A stretch of DNA of 64,000 nt, taken from NCBI GenBank assembly GCA_020725025.1, contig DYFV01000001.1, forward strand, positions 1-64,000, written 5' to 3'. Below, one piece after another: positions 1 to 7,279 of this stretch. Within the stretch, counting starts at the first letter, position 1; each line of letters starts with the position of its first letter. Origin of the DNA: Azoarcus sp. GTDB lineage: Bacteria; Pseudomonadota; Gammaproteobacteria; Burkholderiales; Rhodocyclaceae. Position numbers and translations under genes: made by a program. The notes under the pieces are model-generated. The model ran no database searches and was not told the DNA's origin. It saw only the letters and a program-made list of their open reading frames with translations.

Positions 1-86
1 TAGATCTTGCGCGAATTGGGCAGGGGCGCGACGGCCGCTTCGTCCACGTGGGCCTCGGCGGCGATGAAGTGTTCGTTGGCGTTCAT
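1..86 (-). CDS. thiC: Phosphomethylpyrimidine synthase ThiC, N-terminal part only
   Basis: Only the first 28 codons lie in the window; the gene continues past the left edge. The N-terminus contains AHVDEAAV and LPNSRKI, which match the conserved start of ThiC, the radical-SAM enzyme that makes HMP phosphate from aminoimidazole ribotide. The ATG at 86 has a GGAGAA ribosome-binding site just upstream. It lies 53 bp downstream of thiD on the same strand, so both are probably transcribed from the TPP-riboswitch leader above thiD. The identification rests on the short N-terminus plus context. Confidence 0.75.
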   Translation of the reverse strand, partial: MNANEHFIAAEAHVDEAAVAPLPNSRKI

Positions 87-139
87 GGGGTTCTCCGTTG
101 CTGCGGGGGCGGGCGGCCGGGTGCGCCGCCCGGTTGTGG

Positions 140-985
140 TTATGCGGAAGCGCGGGGCCACCAGGCGTGGAAGTGATGCACCGGCCCGTGGCCCTTGCCG
201 ACGGCGAGACTGCCCGCGGCCGCGATGGCGTGGAGGAGGTAGTTGCGCGCATCGCGCACCGCGGCCTCCACCGGGTTGATTGCGCCGCGCCGTTGCGGCA
301 GCAGGGCGGCGACGGCAGACGACAGCGTGCAGCCGGTGCCGTGGGTGTTCTTGGTGTCGATGCGCGCGGCGGGCAGCTCGATCATGCGGTCGCCGTCGAA
401 GAGGAGATCGACCACCTCGGAGCCGGGCAGGTGGCCGCCCTTGAGCAGCACCCAGCGCTCGGACGAGAGCGGCAGCATCTCGCGCAGGCGCTCGGCGGCG
501 CGGTACATCTCCCGCACCGTGTCGGGTGCGCGCTGCTCGAGGAGCACGCCCGCCTCGGGCAGGTTGGGGGTGATGAGGAAGCTCCGGGGGAAAAGCGCCT
601 CGCGCACCATCGCCACCGCGCTCTTTGCGAGCAGATGGTCGCCGCTCTTGGCCACCATCACGGGATCGCACACAACGAAGGGCGCATCGAAATGCGCGAG
701 CCGGTCCGCCACGGTGGCGACGATCTCGGTGCTCGCCAGCATGCCGAGCTTCACCGCGTGGATAGGCACGTCGGCGAAGAGGGTGTCGATCTGCAGGCGC
801 AGGAAATCGGTGGGCGGGACATGCACGCCGGTCACCGCCTGCGTGTTCTGGGCGGTGAGTGCCGCCACCACGCCGCAGCCGTAGGCGCCGAGGGCCGAGA
901 AGGTCTTGATGTCGGCGAAGACTCCCGCGCCGCCGGAAGGATCGACCCCGGCGATGGACACCACGTTGGGCACGGCGCGGCTCAT
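140..985 (-). CDS. thiD: Hydroxymethylpyrimidine/phosphomethylpyrimidine kinase ThiD
   Basis: The product (281 aa) phosphorylates HMP and HMP-P in cytoplasmic thiamine synthesis. Family hallmarks are visible: an N-terminal SIAGVDPSGGAGVFADIKTF segment, the KLGMLAS strand, VCDPVMVAKSG, and the ribokinase-type anion hole NTHGTGCTLSSA with the catalytic Asp region near the C-terminus. Length is normal for ThiD. I chose the ATG at 985, preceded by GAGGTG, over an in-frame GTG at 1000 that lacks a good ribosome-binding site. The gene sits directly behind a TPP riboswitch and ahead of thiC. Confidence 0.93.
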   Translation of the reverse strand: MSRAVPNVVSIAGVDPSGGAGVFADIKTFSALGAYGCGVVAALTAQNTQAVTGVHVPPTDFLRLQIDTLFADVPIHAVKLGMLASTEIVATVADRLAHFDAPFVVCDPVMVAKSGDHLLAKSAVAMVREALFPRSFLITPNLPEAGVLLEQRAPDTVREMYRAAERLREMLPLSSERWVLLKGGHLPGSEVVDLLFDGDRMIELPAARIDTKNTHGTGCTLSSAVAALLPQRRGAINPVEAAVRDARNYLLHAIAAAGSLAVGKGHGPVHHFHAWWPRASA

Positions 986-1047
986 GCGCACCTCGTGCAC
1001 GACGGACGGAAAGGACGGAAGAGCGGACAGGAAGGAAGCATGAAGCG

Positions 1048-1132
1048 CGTTTCCCTACGCCGGTACGAGCCGGATCAGGTTCAAAGGGTCTATCTCAGCC
1101 AGCCGGAACCCCGGGCAGGCACCCCCAACGGA
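1048..1132 (-). promoter_or_regulatory. TPP riboswitch (THI element)
   Basis: Read on the minus strand, the segment carries the THI-box landmarks in order: GGGGTGCC, CTGAGATAGACCC, GAACCTGATCCGG and ACCGGCGTAGGGAA. It sits about 65 bp upstream of the thiD start. Thiamine pyrophosphate binding would shut down thiD-thiC expression. The core sequences are near-consensus, so the call is strong; the expression platform (terminator or Shine-Dalgarno masking) was not resolved. Confidence 0.95.
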
Positions 1133-1200
1133 TGCCGTGCAGGCTACCGGATGGCGGCGGGTGAGGCAAGGGGCCGGTACGGCCGTCCTGTTAGTCCGAG

Positions 1201-1779
1201 TCAATCGAGCCCGATGCCGGTGAGCGCCGCGACCCCCAGCACGGCGAAAAGGACGGCCGCCACGCCATGCACCAGCCGCACCGGCATCCTCTTCGCGATC
1301 CGGTCGCCCGCGACCACCGCCGGCACGTTGGCGATCATCATCCCCAGGGTGGTGCCGCCCACCACCGCCACGAAGGCGTCGTACTGCGCGGCGAGCGCCA
1401 CCGTCGCCACCTGGGTCTTGTCGCCCATCTCGGCGAGGAAGAAGGCGACGATGGTGGTGCCGAGCACGCCCAGCTTGGGCGTCGCGAGCTCGTCCTGGTC
1501 GAGCTTGTCGGGGATCAGCGTCCACACCGCCATGCCCAGGAAGGAAAGCCCCAGCACCCAGCGCAGGACGTCGCGTCCCAGGACGTTGGTGATCCAGGTG
1601 CCCACAGCGCCGGCGAAGGCGTGGTTGGCGAGGGTCGCAACGAGGATACCCAGGATGATCGGCCAGGGCCGGCGGAAGCGCGCCGCCAGCATGAAGGCGA
1701 GCAACTGCGTCTTGTCGCCGATCTCGGCGAGGGCGACGATGCCGGTGGACATCAGGAAGGCGTCGAGGGACAGGTTCAT
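1201..1779 (-). CDS. UPF0016/GDT1 (TMEM165) family membrane protein, probable Mn2+ exporter
   Basis: The 192-aa protein has six predicted membrane segments in two repeated halves, each with the family signature E-x-G-D-K-(T/S): AEIGDKTQLLA near residue 18 and AEMGDKTQVAT near residue 115. These acidic motifs form the cation path in the GDT1 family, whose bacterial members export manganese. Its leader carries a yybP-ykoY-type riboswitch, which is direct contextual support for manganese. The start ATG at 1779 is preceded by GGAGAACCCG. It could in principle move Ca2+ instead, but the riboswitch argues for Mn2+. Confidence 0.88.
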   Translation of the reverse strand: MNLSLDAFLMSTGIVALAEIGDKTQLLAFMLAARFRRPWPIILGILVATLANHAFAGAVGTWITNVLGRDVLRWVLGLSFLGMAVWTLIPDKLDQDELATPKLGVLGTTIVAFFLAEMGDKTQVATVALAAQYDAFVAVVGGTTLGMMIANVPAVVAGDRIAKRMPVRLVHGVAAVLFAVLGVAALTGIGLD

Positions 1780-1789
1780 CGGGTTCTCC

Positions 1790-1956
1790 GGGCCGGCTCA
1801 TGACCGATGACCGCACGGCTGCCCGGCCCGAAAAGCGGCAGCGCATGCGGTCAAAGGTCTCGCCAGGTCCGAAGACTGGCCACGCCATGCCCACGAACCG
1901 GGCAAGTCTGTTGACGTGACCCCCGCGCGGGGCGCGCGGGCGGCTACTCCCCAATG
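1790..1956 (-). promoter_or_regulatory. yybP-ykoY manganese riboswitch
   Basis: On the minus strand the leader contains TTGGGGAGTAGCCG (1941-1954), CGTCAACAGAC (1907-1917) and GGCGAGACCTTTGACC (1849-1864). These are the conserved pieces of the proteobacterial yybP-ykoY element seen ahead of alx and mntP. The downstream gene is a UPF0016 cation transporter, a known target class of this Mn2+-sensing switch. The 3' part, GGTCATGAGCCGGCCCGGAG, probably forms the expression platform that frees the ribosome-binding site. Exact ends are approximate. Confidence 0.85.
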
Positions 1957-2115
1957 ACGGCGCGCATTCTACCGGGATGCGCGGCGTGCGCAAAGCGGGG
2001 GCGGGTCCAGGCCGCCGAAGCAGGCCTGCGCAAGCGCCGTGCATTTGCGGAAATGCCCTCAAGATCCGCCCCGCCCTGCCGAAGACAACGTACCGGTCCC
2101 GAATCTCCAGCCGAC

Positions 2116-3525
2116 ATGAAACCCGGATTCCTCTTTCGTCGCCTCACCCCCCTGGCGGCGCTGGTCCTCGCAGCCGGCGCGTTCGCGGCCGACTCGTGGG
2201 AGGTCGTGGTGCGCGACCGCGACCGCGTGGTGGAGCTCGACCGATCGAGCATCATCCAGTCGGACGGCGGCACCAAAGTCGCCTGGGGGCGCATCGTGCT
2301 CACCCCGGAGGAGGCCGCCAGGACCGGCTACGCCACCATCAAGGCGCTCAACCGCTACGACTGCTACAACCGCAGCTTCTTCACCATCAAGCGGGTGTAC
2401 CTCGATTCGCGTCAGGTCGTGCTGCGCGAGGAGGCGGTGATCGACCAGAGCCCGATCCTCGTCGCCCGCAAGGGCGTGGACGAGCGGCTGTGGAGCGAGG
2501 TATGCCGCCCGCCCACGACCAGCGAGTTGCAGAAGGTCGCAGCCGAGGCCGGCAAGTCGGCCGAGACGGCGATGCCCGAGGCGCCCGCCGGCGAGGCGGC
2601 CAAGCCCATGCCGGCGAAGCCGGACGCCGGCGCGAAGGCCGATCAGGCAGCGCGTGCCGAGCCGCCCAAGGCGGAGGCCCCCGGGAAAGAGCCGCCCGCA
2701 GCCCGCTCCGCGCCGGCACCGGCACCGGCACCGGTGGCGACGCCGCCGCGCCCGCGCCCGGCTCCCGTGGCGGTGGCACGGACCACGCCTGCCGCGCGAA
2801 CGGCCGCCGCCAAGCCCGCCAAGACGACCGAGCCGCCCGTAGACCGCAACCGGCGCTGGAGCTACGAAGGCGAAACCGGTCCCGAGAACTGGGGGCGCAT
2901 GCGGCCCGAGTGGGCGTTGTGTTCCGACGGCCTGCGCCAGTCGCCCATCGACCTGCGCGACGGGGTCGCGGTCGACCTCGAGCCGGTGCGCTTCGACTAC
3001 CGTCCCACCCGCTTCCGGATCACCGATACCGGACACACGCTCAAGGTGGACGTGGGCGAGGGCATGGGCGTGGAGATTCGCGGCCGCCGCTACGAGCTCA
3101 CCCACCTGCAGTTCCACCGTCCGTCCGAAGAGCGCGTGGGCGGCCGTGCCTACGACATGGTGGCGCACCTGCACCACCGGGACCTGGACGGCAACATGGC
3201 CATCGTCGCGGTGCTCCTCGAGCGCGGCGAGCGCCCGCATCCGCTCATCCAGACCCTGTGGAACAACCTGCCTCTGGAGCGCGGCACCGGCTACATGCCG
3301 TCGGTCACCGTCGACCTGGCGAGCCTCGTCCCGGCGAGTCCCGCCCACTACCTCTACATGGGCTCGCTCACCACGCCGCCGTGCACCGAGGGCGTGCTGT
3401 GGGTGTCGATGAAGGAGCCGCTCATGGTCTCCGACGAGCAGCTGCGCATCTTCGCGCGGCTCTACCCGCGCAACAGCCGGCCCATTCAGCCGCACAACGG
3501 GCGCCTGGTGCTCGAGTCGCGCTGA
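2116..3525 (+). CDS. Secreted alpha-carbonic-anhydrase-like protein with N-terminal adhesin-E-like domain
   Basis: The product is 469 aa. Residues 1-24 form a Sec signal peptide ending AGAFAA. Residues 25-132 resemble the surface-adhesin-E-like domain found in betaproteobacterial exported proteins. A Pro/Ala/Lys linker (about 135-250) follows, then an alpha-carbonic anhydrase domain (about 252-469) with QSPIDL, FHRPSEE, SLTTPPC and a C-terminal ARLYPRN region. Of the three usual zinc histidines, two are visible (H334, H351). The first position is Gln332, with a His two residues earlier (H330), so activity as a normal carbonic anhydrase is uncertain. ATG 2116 is chosen because it begins the signal peptide. 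Confidence 0.82.
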   Translation: MKPGFLFRRLTPLAALVLAAGAFAADSWEVVVRDRDRVVELDRSSIIQSDGGTKVAWGRIVLTPEEAARTGYATIKALNRYDCYNRSFFTIKRVYLDSRQVVLREEAVIDQSPILVARKGVDERLWSEVCRPPTTSELQKVAAEAGKSAETAMPEAPAGEAAKPMPAKPDAGAKADQAARAEPPKAEAPGKEPPAARSAPAPAPAPVATPPRPRPAPVAVARTTPAARTAAAKPAKTTEPPVDRNRRWSYEGETGPENWGRMRPEWALCSDGLRQSPIDLRDGVAVDLEPVRFDYRPTRFRITDTGHTLKVDVGEGMGVEIRGRRYELTHLQFHRPSEERVGGRAYDMVAHLHHRDLDGNMAIVAVLLERGERPHPLIQTLWNNLPLERGTGYMPSVTVDLASLVPASPAHYLYMGSLTTPPCTEGVLWVSMKEPLMVSDEQLRIFARLYPRNSRPIQPHNGRLVLESR

Positions 3526-3575
3526 CCGGTCGCTCTCCCGGACGTCGGCGGACCGGCGTCGAAGGAGGGTAGGGC

Positions 3576-4067
3576 TCAGAATATTCCCATCGCAAGGCCG
3601 GCCGCCATCGCGGCCCCCAGCTCCTCGCAGCGCGCGATGTCCTCCGCCCCGATCCGCTTCGGCCGAAGGATCTCCTCGGGCGTCTGGGCGTGCGTGCACA
3701 CGATCAGCGGCGGCGCGGCCGGCTTCAGCCGCCAGCCGGTCGCGATGCGCTCGATCTGGCGCGCCGCATTCGTGCCGTCGCTGCCCGCGCAGACGAGGGA
3801 TGCGTACGACCGGCCGTTGATGCGGTCCAGGACCGGGTAGTAGGTGCGATCGAAGAAGTCCTTCATCTGCCCCGAGATGGCGGCGAGGTTCTCGGGCGTC
3901 GCGAAAAGGTAGGCGTCCGCGGCCAGGACGTCGTCGGCACCGGCCTCGTGCGCGCGCAGCAGTCGCACCGCGATCGAGGCATCGCCGGCCGCGCCGTCGG
4001 CGGCGGCGCGTGCCATCTGCTGCGTGCCGCCGGTCATGGTGTGATAGACGATGAGCAGGGTCTTCAT
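3576..4067 (-). CDS. Flavodoxin-like/NAD(P)H-dependent FMN reductase family protein
   Basis: The 163-aa cytoplasmic protein starts with LLIVYHTMTGGTQQMA, a flavodoxin-type phosphate-binding loop for FMN. It continues with LFATPENLAAISGQMKDFFDR, typical of the WrbA/flavodoxin-like reductases, and a YASLVCAGSDGTNAARQ strand-loop. No CxxC or haem motif is present. It is convergent with the carbonic-anhydrase-like gene and has no evident operon partner. Substrate unknown; a general flavin-dependent redox role is all that can be supported. Confidence 0.75.
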   Translation of the reverse strand: MKTLLIVYHTMTGGTQQMARAAADGAAGDASIAVRLLRAHEAGADDVLAADAYLFATPENLAAISGQMKDFFDRTYYPVLDRINGRSYASLVCAGSDGTNAARQIERIATGWRLKPAAPPLIVCTHAQTPEEILRPKRIGAEDIARCEELGAAMAAGLAMGIF

Positions 4068-4134
4068 TCCGGGAGCCTGTTCGAGCCCGCCATCGGGCTC
4101 ACGGCGCCCAGCTTATCAGCCGCTCGGCGGGGCT

Positions 4135-4500
4135 TCACGGACGGCAACGGCCGATCGGTATCGCCAACGCCTGAAGCACCTCCCCGGTATCCAGGTCTTC
4201 GACGAAGGCCGCGGCACCAGATTCGCGGTGTTCCGGTCCGGCTCCGGCGCGACGCTCCCGCGCAGGTGCTGCGTCTCTCTGCCCGGCCCCAGCGTCAGCG
4301 GCATCCACTCGCGCACCACGCGGTCGTGGTGGAGCGTGACGCCGCGGTTCTCGCCCCGGCGTACCTTGGACACCAAGGCGTCCTCGCAGGGCACGACCAC
4401 GCCGCGCAGCCTTCGGGTGCGCTCGGCCGGCGGGGGGGAAGCCCACCTCGATCTCGAACTCGCGGCGGAGATCCAGCGTCGCCGGATCGCCCCTCGGGCC
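4135..4500 (-). pseudogene. Frameshifted C-terminal remnant of a DUF1223 family protein
   Basis: Three consecutive stretches in two different frames look like one degraded protein. They are LRREFEIEVGFPPA, then RGVVVPCEDALVSKVRRGENRG with VVREW in another frame, then GAAAFVEDLDTGEVLQALAIP in the first frame again. Together they match the C-terminal third of DUF1223 (thioredoxin-fold, secreted) proteins as I know them. At least two frameshifts are needed, one at a run of G/C near 4430-4440. The N-terminal two thirds are missing: the alpha/beta hydrolase gene begins immediately upstream. No full-length reading frame exists, so this is called a pseudogene. Confidence 0.6.
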
Positions 4501-4502
4501 GT

Positions 4503-5357
4503 TCAGCCGGACTGGCCTAGGAACGCGAGCAGCAGGCGATTCACCACTTCCGGCGCATCCCGATGCACCCAGTGGCCCGCGTGGCGAATCCGGTGGATGC
4601 GCAGGCGAGGCGCATAGCGTTGCGTACCCTCGAGCAGGAAGCTGCCGAGGGCCGGGTCCCGTTCTCCCCAGATGATCGATACCGGCGCGTCGGTTCGTGC
4701 CGATCGCGCCCCCGCCAGCCCATCGGCGCCGATGTTCGCGCGGTAGTAGTCCAGGGCGGCCGTGAGGGCGCCGGGATGCGACAGGCCGCGGACGTAGGCG
4801 TCGATCTCGTCGTCGCCGAACGCGTCCCTGCGCACCGCCAGTAACCGGAAGGTCTGTCGCACCGCGAAAAAATTCCCGAAGGACAGGGCCCACTCGGGGA
4901 GGTAGGGCAGCCGGAACAGGCCGATATAGGCGCTGCGCAGGAGCTGGGAGGTCCGCCAGACCTTCTGCGCATACACCCCCATGTGCGGTGCGTTGAGGAT
5001 GACCAGCTTGTCCAGCAGGTCCGGGCGGGCGCCGGCGAAGGTCCAGGCGATGATGCCGCCCCAGTCGTGGCCCACCACGCTGGCCCGTCCGTAGCCGGTT
5101 GCGGCCACCACGGCCGCGACGTCATCGACCAGATGGCGCAGGTGGTAGTCGCTGCGGCGCGGGGAGATTTCCGAGGGCGGGTAGCCGCGCAGGTTCGGCA
5201 CCCAGGCGGAGAACCCGCCCGCCACGAGTGCGGGAACCTGGTGCTTCCAGGACCGGCCGTTCTCGGGAAAACCGTGCAGCAGCACGACCGGCGGTCCCGT
5301 TCCGGCGCTCTGGACGTGCAGGTGCAGGCCATCACCCTCGATGAGTGCTTGTCGCAT
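4503..5357 (-). CDS. Alpha/beta hydrolase, epoxide-hydrolase-like
   Basis: The 284-aa cytoplasmic enzyme has the HGFPENGRSW oxyanion-hole region, the nucleophile elbow GHDWGG (Asp nucleophile, as in epoxide hydrolases and haloalkane dehalogenases), an acid in WGERDPALG and a catalytic His in HAGHWVHRD. The central cap is helical (about residues 130-200). An Asp nucleophile with two cap residues points to epoxide hydrolase rather than esterase, but the substrate is not known. I use the ATG at 5357 (MRQALIEGDG); an upstream in-frame extension to 5405 is possible but lacks similarity to the family start. Confidence 0.82.
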   Translation of the reverse strand: MRQALIEGDGLHLHVQSAGTGPPVVLLHGFPENGRSWKHQVPALVAGGFSAWVPNLRGYPPSEISPRRSDYHLRHLVDDVAAVVAATGYGRASVVGHDWGGIIAWTFAGARPDLLDKLVILNAPHMGVYAQKVWRTSQLLRSAYIGLFRLPYLPEWALSFGNFFAVRQTFRLLAVRRDAFGDDEIDAYVRGLSHPGALTAALDYYRANIGADGLAGARSARTDAPVSIIWGERDPALGSFLLEGTQRYAPRLRIHRIRHAGHWVHRDAPEVVNRLLLAFLGQSG

Positions 5358-5559
5358 CGGCGGTCGGGTCACCTTTCCATGCTGTCGAAGACGTTCCGGA
5401 TGCAAGGGGCGGACCCGGCTCGCCTGGCGCCGGGTTTCCCTGGACGGCGTACAGTCGTCGGAAATATTCCAGGGTCACCTGGCGACCATGCCTTTGGTAT
5501 GATGCTTGGGCCCCGCTGCCACCGGAGAGCGGGCGCCCGGACAACTGCGCGGAGCCAGC

Positions 5560-7260
5560 GTGGATCAGCACCAGACCGCCAAGGAGGGCAGCGACGCCTT
5601 CTACCCGTCGGAGCACAGCCGACTCGGCAGGGTCCGGCGATGGATGTGGATGGGTGCGGCCTTCGGGATGATAGGCGCCCTGGCGGGCGCGAAGGCGTCG
5701 CTGGCGGGGGCCGTCTTCGCGGCGACCTTCGTGCTCGCCGTCGTCGGCACGATCGACTGGTTTCTGCGGCGCAGGCTGGTCACCGATCGGGCCGCGGTGG
5801 TTCTGGACGGGGAGGGGATCCAGTCGCCGCTCTTCACCGGGCGCGCCAAGCGCCACCTCTGGCGCGACGTCGCCCAGGTGAGCGTCGAATCGGACTATGG
5901 CGCGCCACGCCTTCGGTTTCGCCTGGCCGGGTCGTCGGGCTGCCGGGACCGGCGCGACTTCTGGACCGGCATCAACCCGTGCCGCCCGGCGATTCCGCTC
6001 ACGTCCTTCGACCCCCTTGCGCAGGAGCGGCTGGTCGAGGCCGTGAGCCGCCACCTGCATCGGGTGCGCGGCGATCCGGATATGGCCGCCGGTGGGCTCG
6101 CGGCGCCCCTCCTGGAGGAGCGCGAGTTCCAGGCGCGGCTGAAGGGGCTCGCGCCCATTCCGTGGGTGACCTGGCTGCTCGTCGCGCTCAACGTCATGGT
6201 GTGGGGCGTTGCGGTCGTGAGCGGCGCCGAGGTTCGGGCGACTCCCGCCCATACGCTGTTCGCATGGGGCGGCAACGCCGCCTCGGCCGTCCAGCAGGGC
6301 GAGTGGTGGCGCCTGCTCACCGCGCTGTTCCTGCACGGCGGCGTCGTCCACCTGACCATGAACATGCTCGGCCTCGCCGGGGCCGGCATCATGGTCGAGC
6401 GCATCTACGGCCACCGGCTCTTCGCGCTGATCTACCTGGGAACCGGGCTGGTCGGCGGCGCGGCGAGCCTCCACTTCTCGGCGCAGCAGGCGGTCTCCGT
6501 CGGCGCTTCGGGCGCCGTGTTCGGCATCACCGGCGCCCTGCTGGTGGGCGTGTTCCAGCATCGTCGTCGCCTGCCGAAGGCATTCGGCAGGCAGACCCTG
6601 GTCGGGATCGGCTTCTTCGTCTTCTACTCGCTCATGCAGGGCTTCGCCCACAAGGGCGTGGACAATGCCGCGCACGTCGGCGGCCTGCTGGCGGGCGCCA
6701 TGCTCGCCCTCGTCCTGCCCGAGCGCTTCGACATGGCGCACTTCGCGCGGAACCTGCAGCGCCGCGCCGTGGCCGCCGGCGCGCTCGTGCTCGTGACGGT
6801 CGCGGCGCTGATCGCCGCTTCGCCGCCCGCGGCCCTGGACATGCAGCGGCTCTTCGACGGTCACGCCGCGTTCGTCCGCGGGGCGAGCGAATTCGATGTC
6901 GCCGTGAAGGCCCTCCAGAGGGAGCATGAGGCCATCGAGGCGGGGCGGATCGGCGTGCGGGAAGCCGACGAGCGGAGCCGGACGGTCTATGCGCCGATGT
7001 TCGCAAGGGTCGTCGAGGAGCTGTCGCGGGCTGCACTTCCCCCGTCGGATCCGCGCACGGCCCTGCTCGAGGACCTCAGGCGCATGGCCGAGCTGATCCA
7101 CGAATCGTTGGCGATGGAGTCCGTCTTCAGGCCCGGGAGCGACGAGCCCGAGCCGATCGACCCGGTGCGCGCCGAGGAGATCGAGGCGGAGCTCATGGAG
7201 ATCGGCGCACGGCTCGAACGCCTGCGCCGGCATGCGAGCGAGGCGCGATCCGAGCGCTGA
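5560..7260 (+). CDS. Rhomboid family intramembrane serine protease with long cytoplasmic ends
   Basis: The 566-aa protein has two membrane segments near residues 25-70, a soluble stretch to about 200, then a six-helix rhomboid core. The core contains HGGVVHLTMNMLGL, the catalytic GASGAVFG (Ser) and the partner His in NAAHVGGLLAG. A final membrane helix and a C-terminal helical, charged region (about 435-566) follow. The extra N-terminal membrane hairpin and long C-terminal tail make it larger than a simple GlpG-type rhomboid. The start is the GTG at 5560 with GGAG six bases upstream; an in-frame ATG at 5506 lies in sequence without coding character. Confidence 0.85.
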   Translation: MDQHQTAKEGSDAFYPSEHSRLGRVRRWMWMGAAFGMIGALAGAKASLAGAVFAATFVLAVVGTIDWFLRRRLVTDRAAVVLDGEGIQSPLFTGRAKRHLWRDVAQVSVESDYGAPRLRFRLAGSSGCRDRRDFWTGINPCRPAIPLTSFDPLAQERLVEAVSRHLHRVRGDPDMAAGGLAAPLLEEREFQARLKGLAPIPWVTWLLVALNVMVWGVAVVSGAEVRATPAHTLFAWGGNAASAVQQGEWWRLLTALFLHGGVVHLTMNMLGLAGAGIMVERIYGHRLFALIYLGTGLVGGAASLHFSAQQAVSVGASGAVFGITGALLVGVFQHRRRLPKAFGRQTLVGIGFFVFYSLMQGFAHKGVDNAAHVGGLLAGAMLALVLPERFDMAHFARNLQRRAVAAGALVLVTVAALIAASPPAALDMQRLFDGHAAFVRGASEFDVAVKALQREHEAIEAGRIGVREADERSRTVYAPMFARVVEELSRAALPPSDPRTALLEDLRRMAELIHESLAMESVFRPGSDEPEPIDPVRAEEIEAELMEIGARLERLRRHASEARSER

Positions 7261-7279
7261 CGCACGGGTCGCAGCGGAC

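Noticed and set aside
98-1810. Long + strand reading frame of 570 codons opposite thiD and the Mn transporter
   Set aside because: It is the antisense shadow of two well-recognised minus-strand genes and two riboswitches; the His/Arg-rich translation has no family resemblance.
2116-2850. Ala/Pro/Lys-rich segment considered as a repeat element
   Set aside because: It is the low-complexity linker between the adhesin-E-like and carbonic anhydrase domains; no regular repeat unit is visible.
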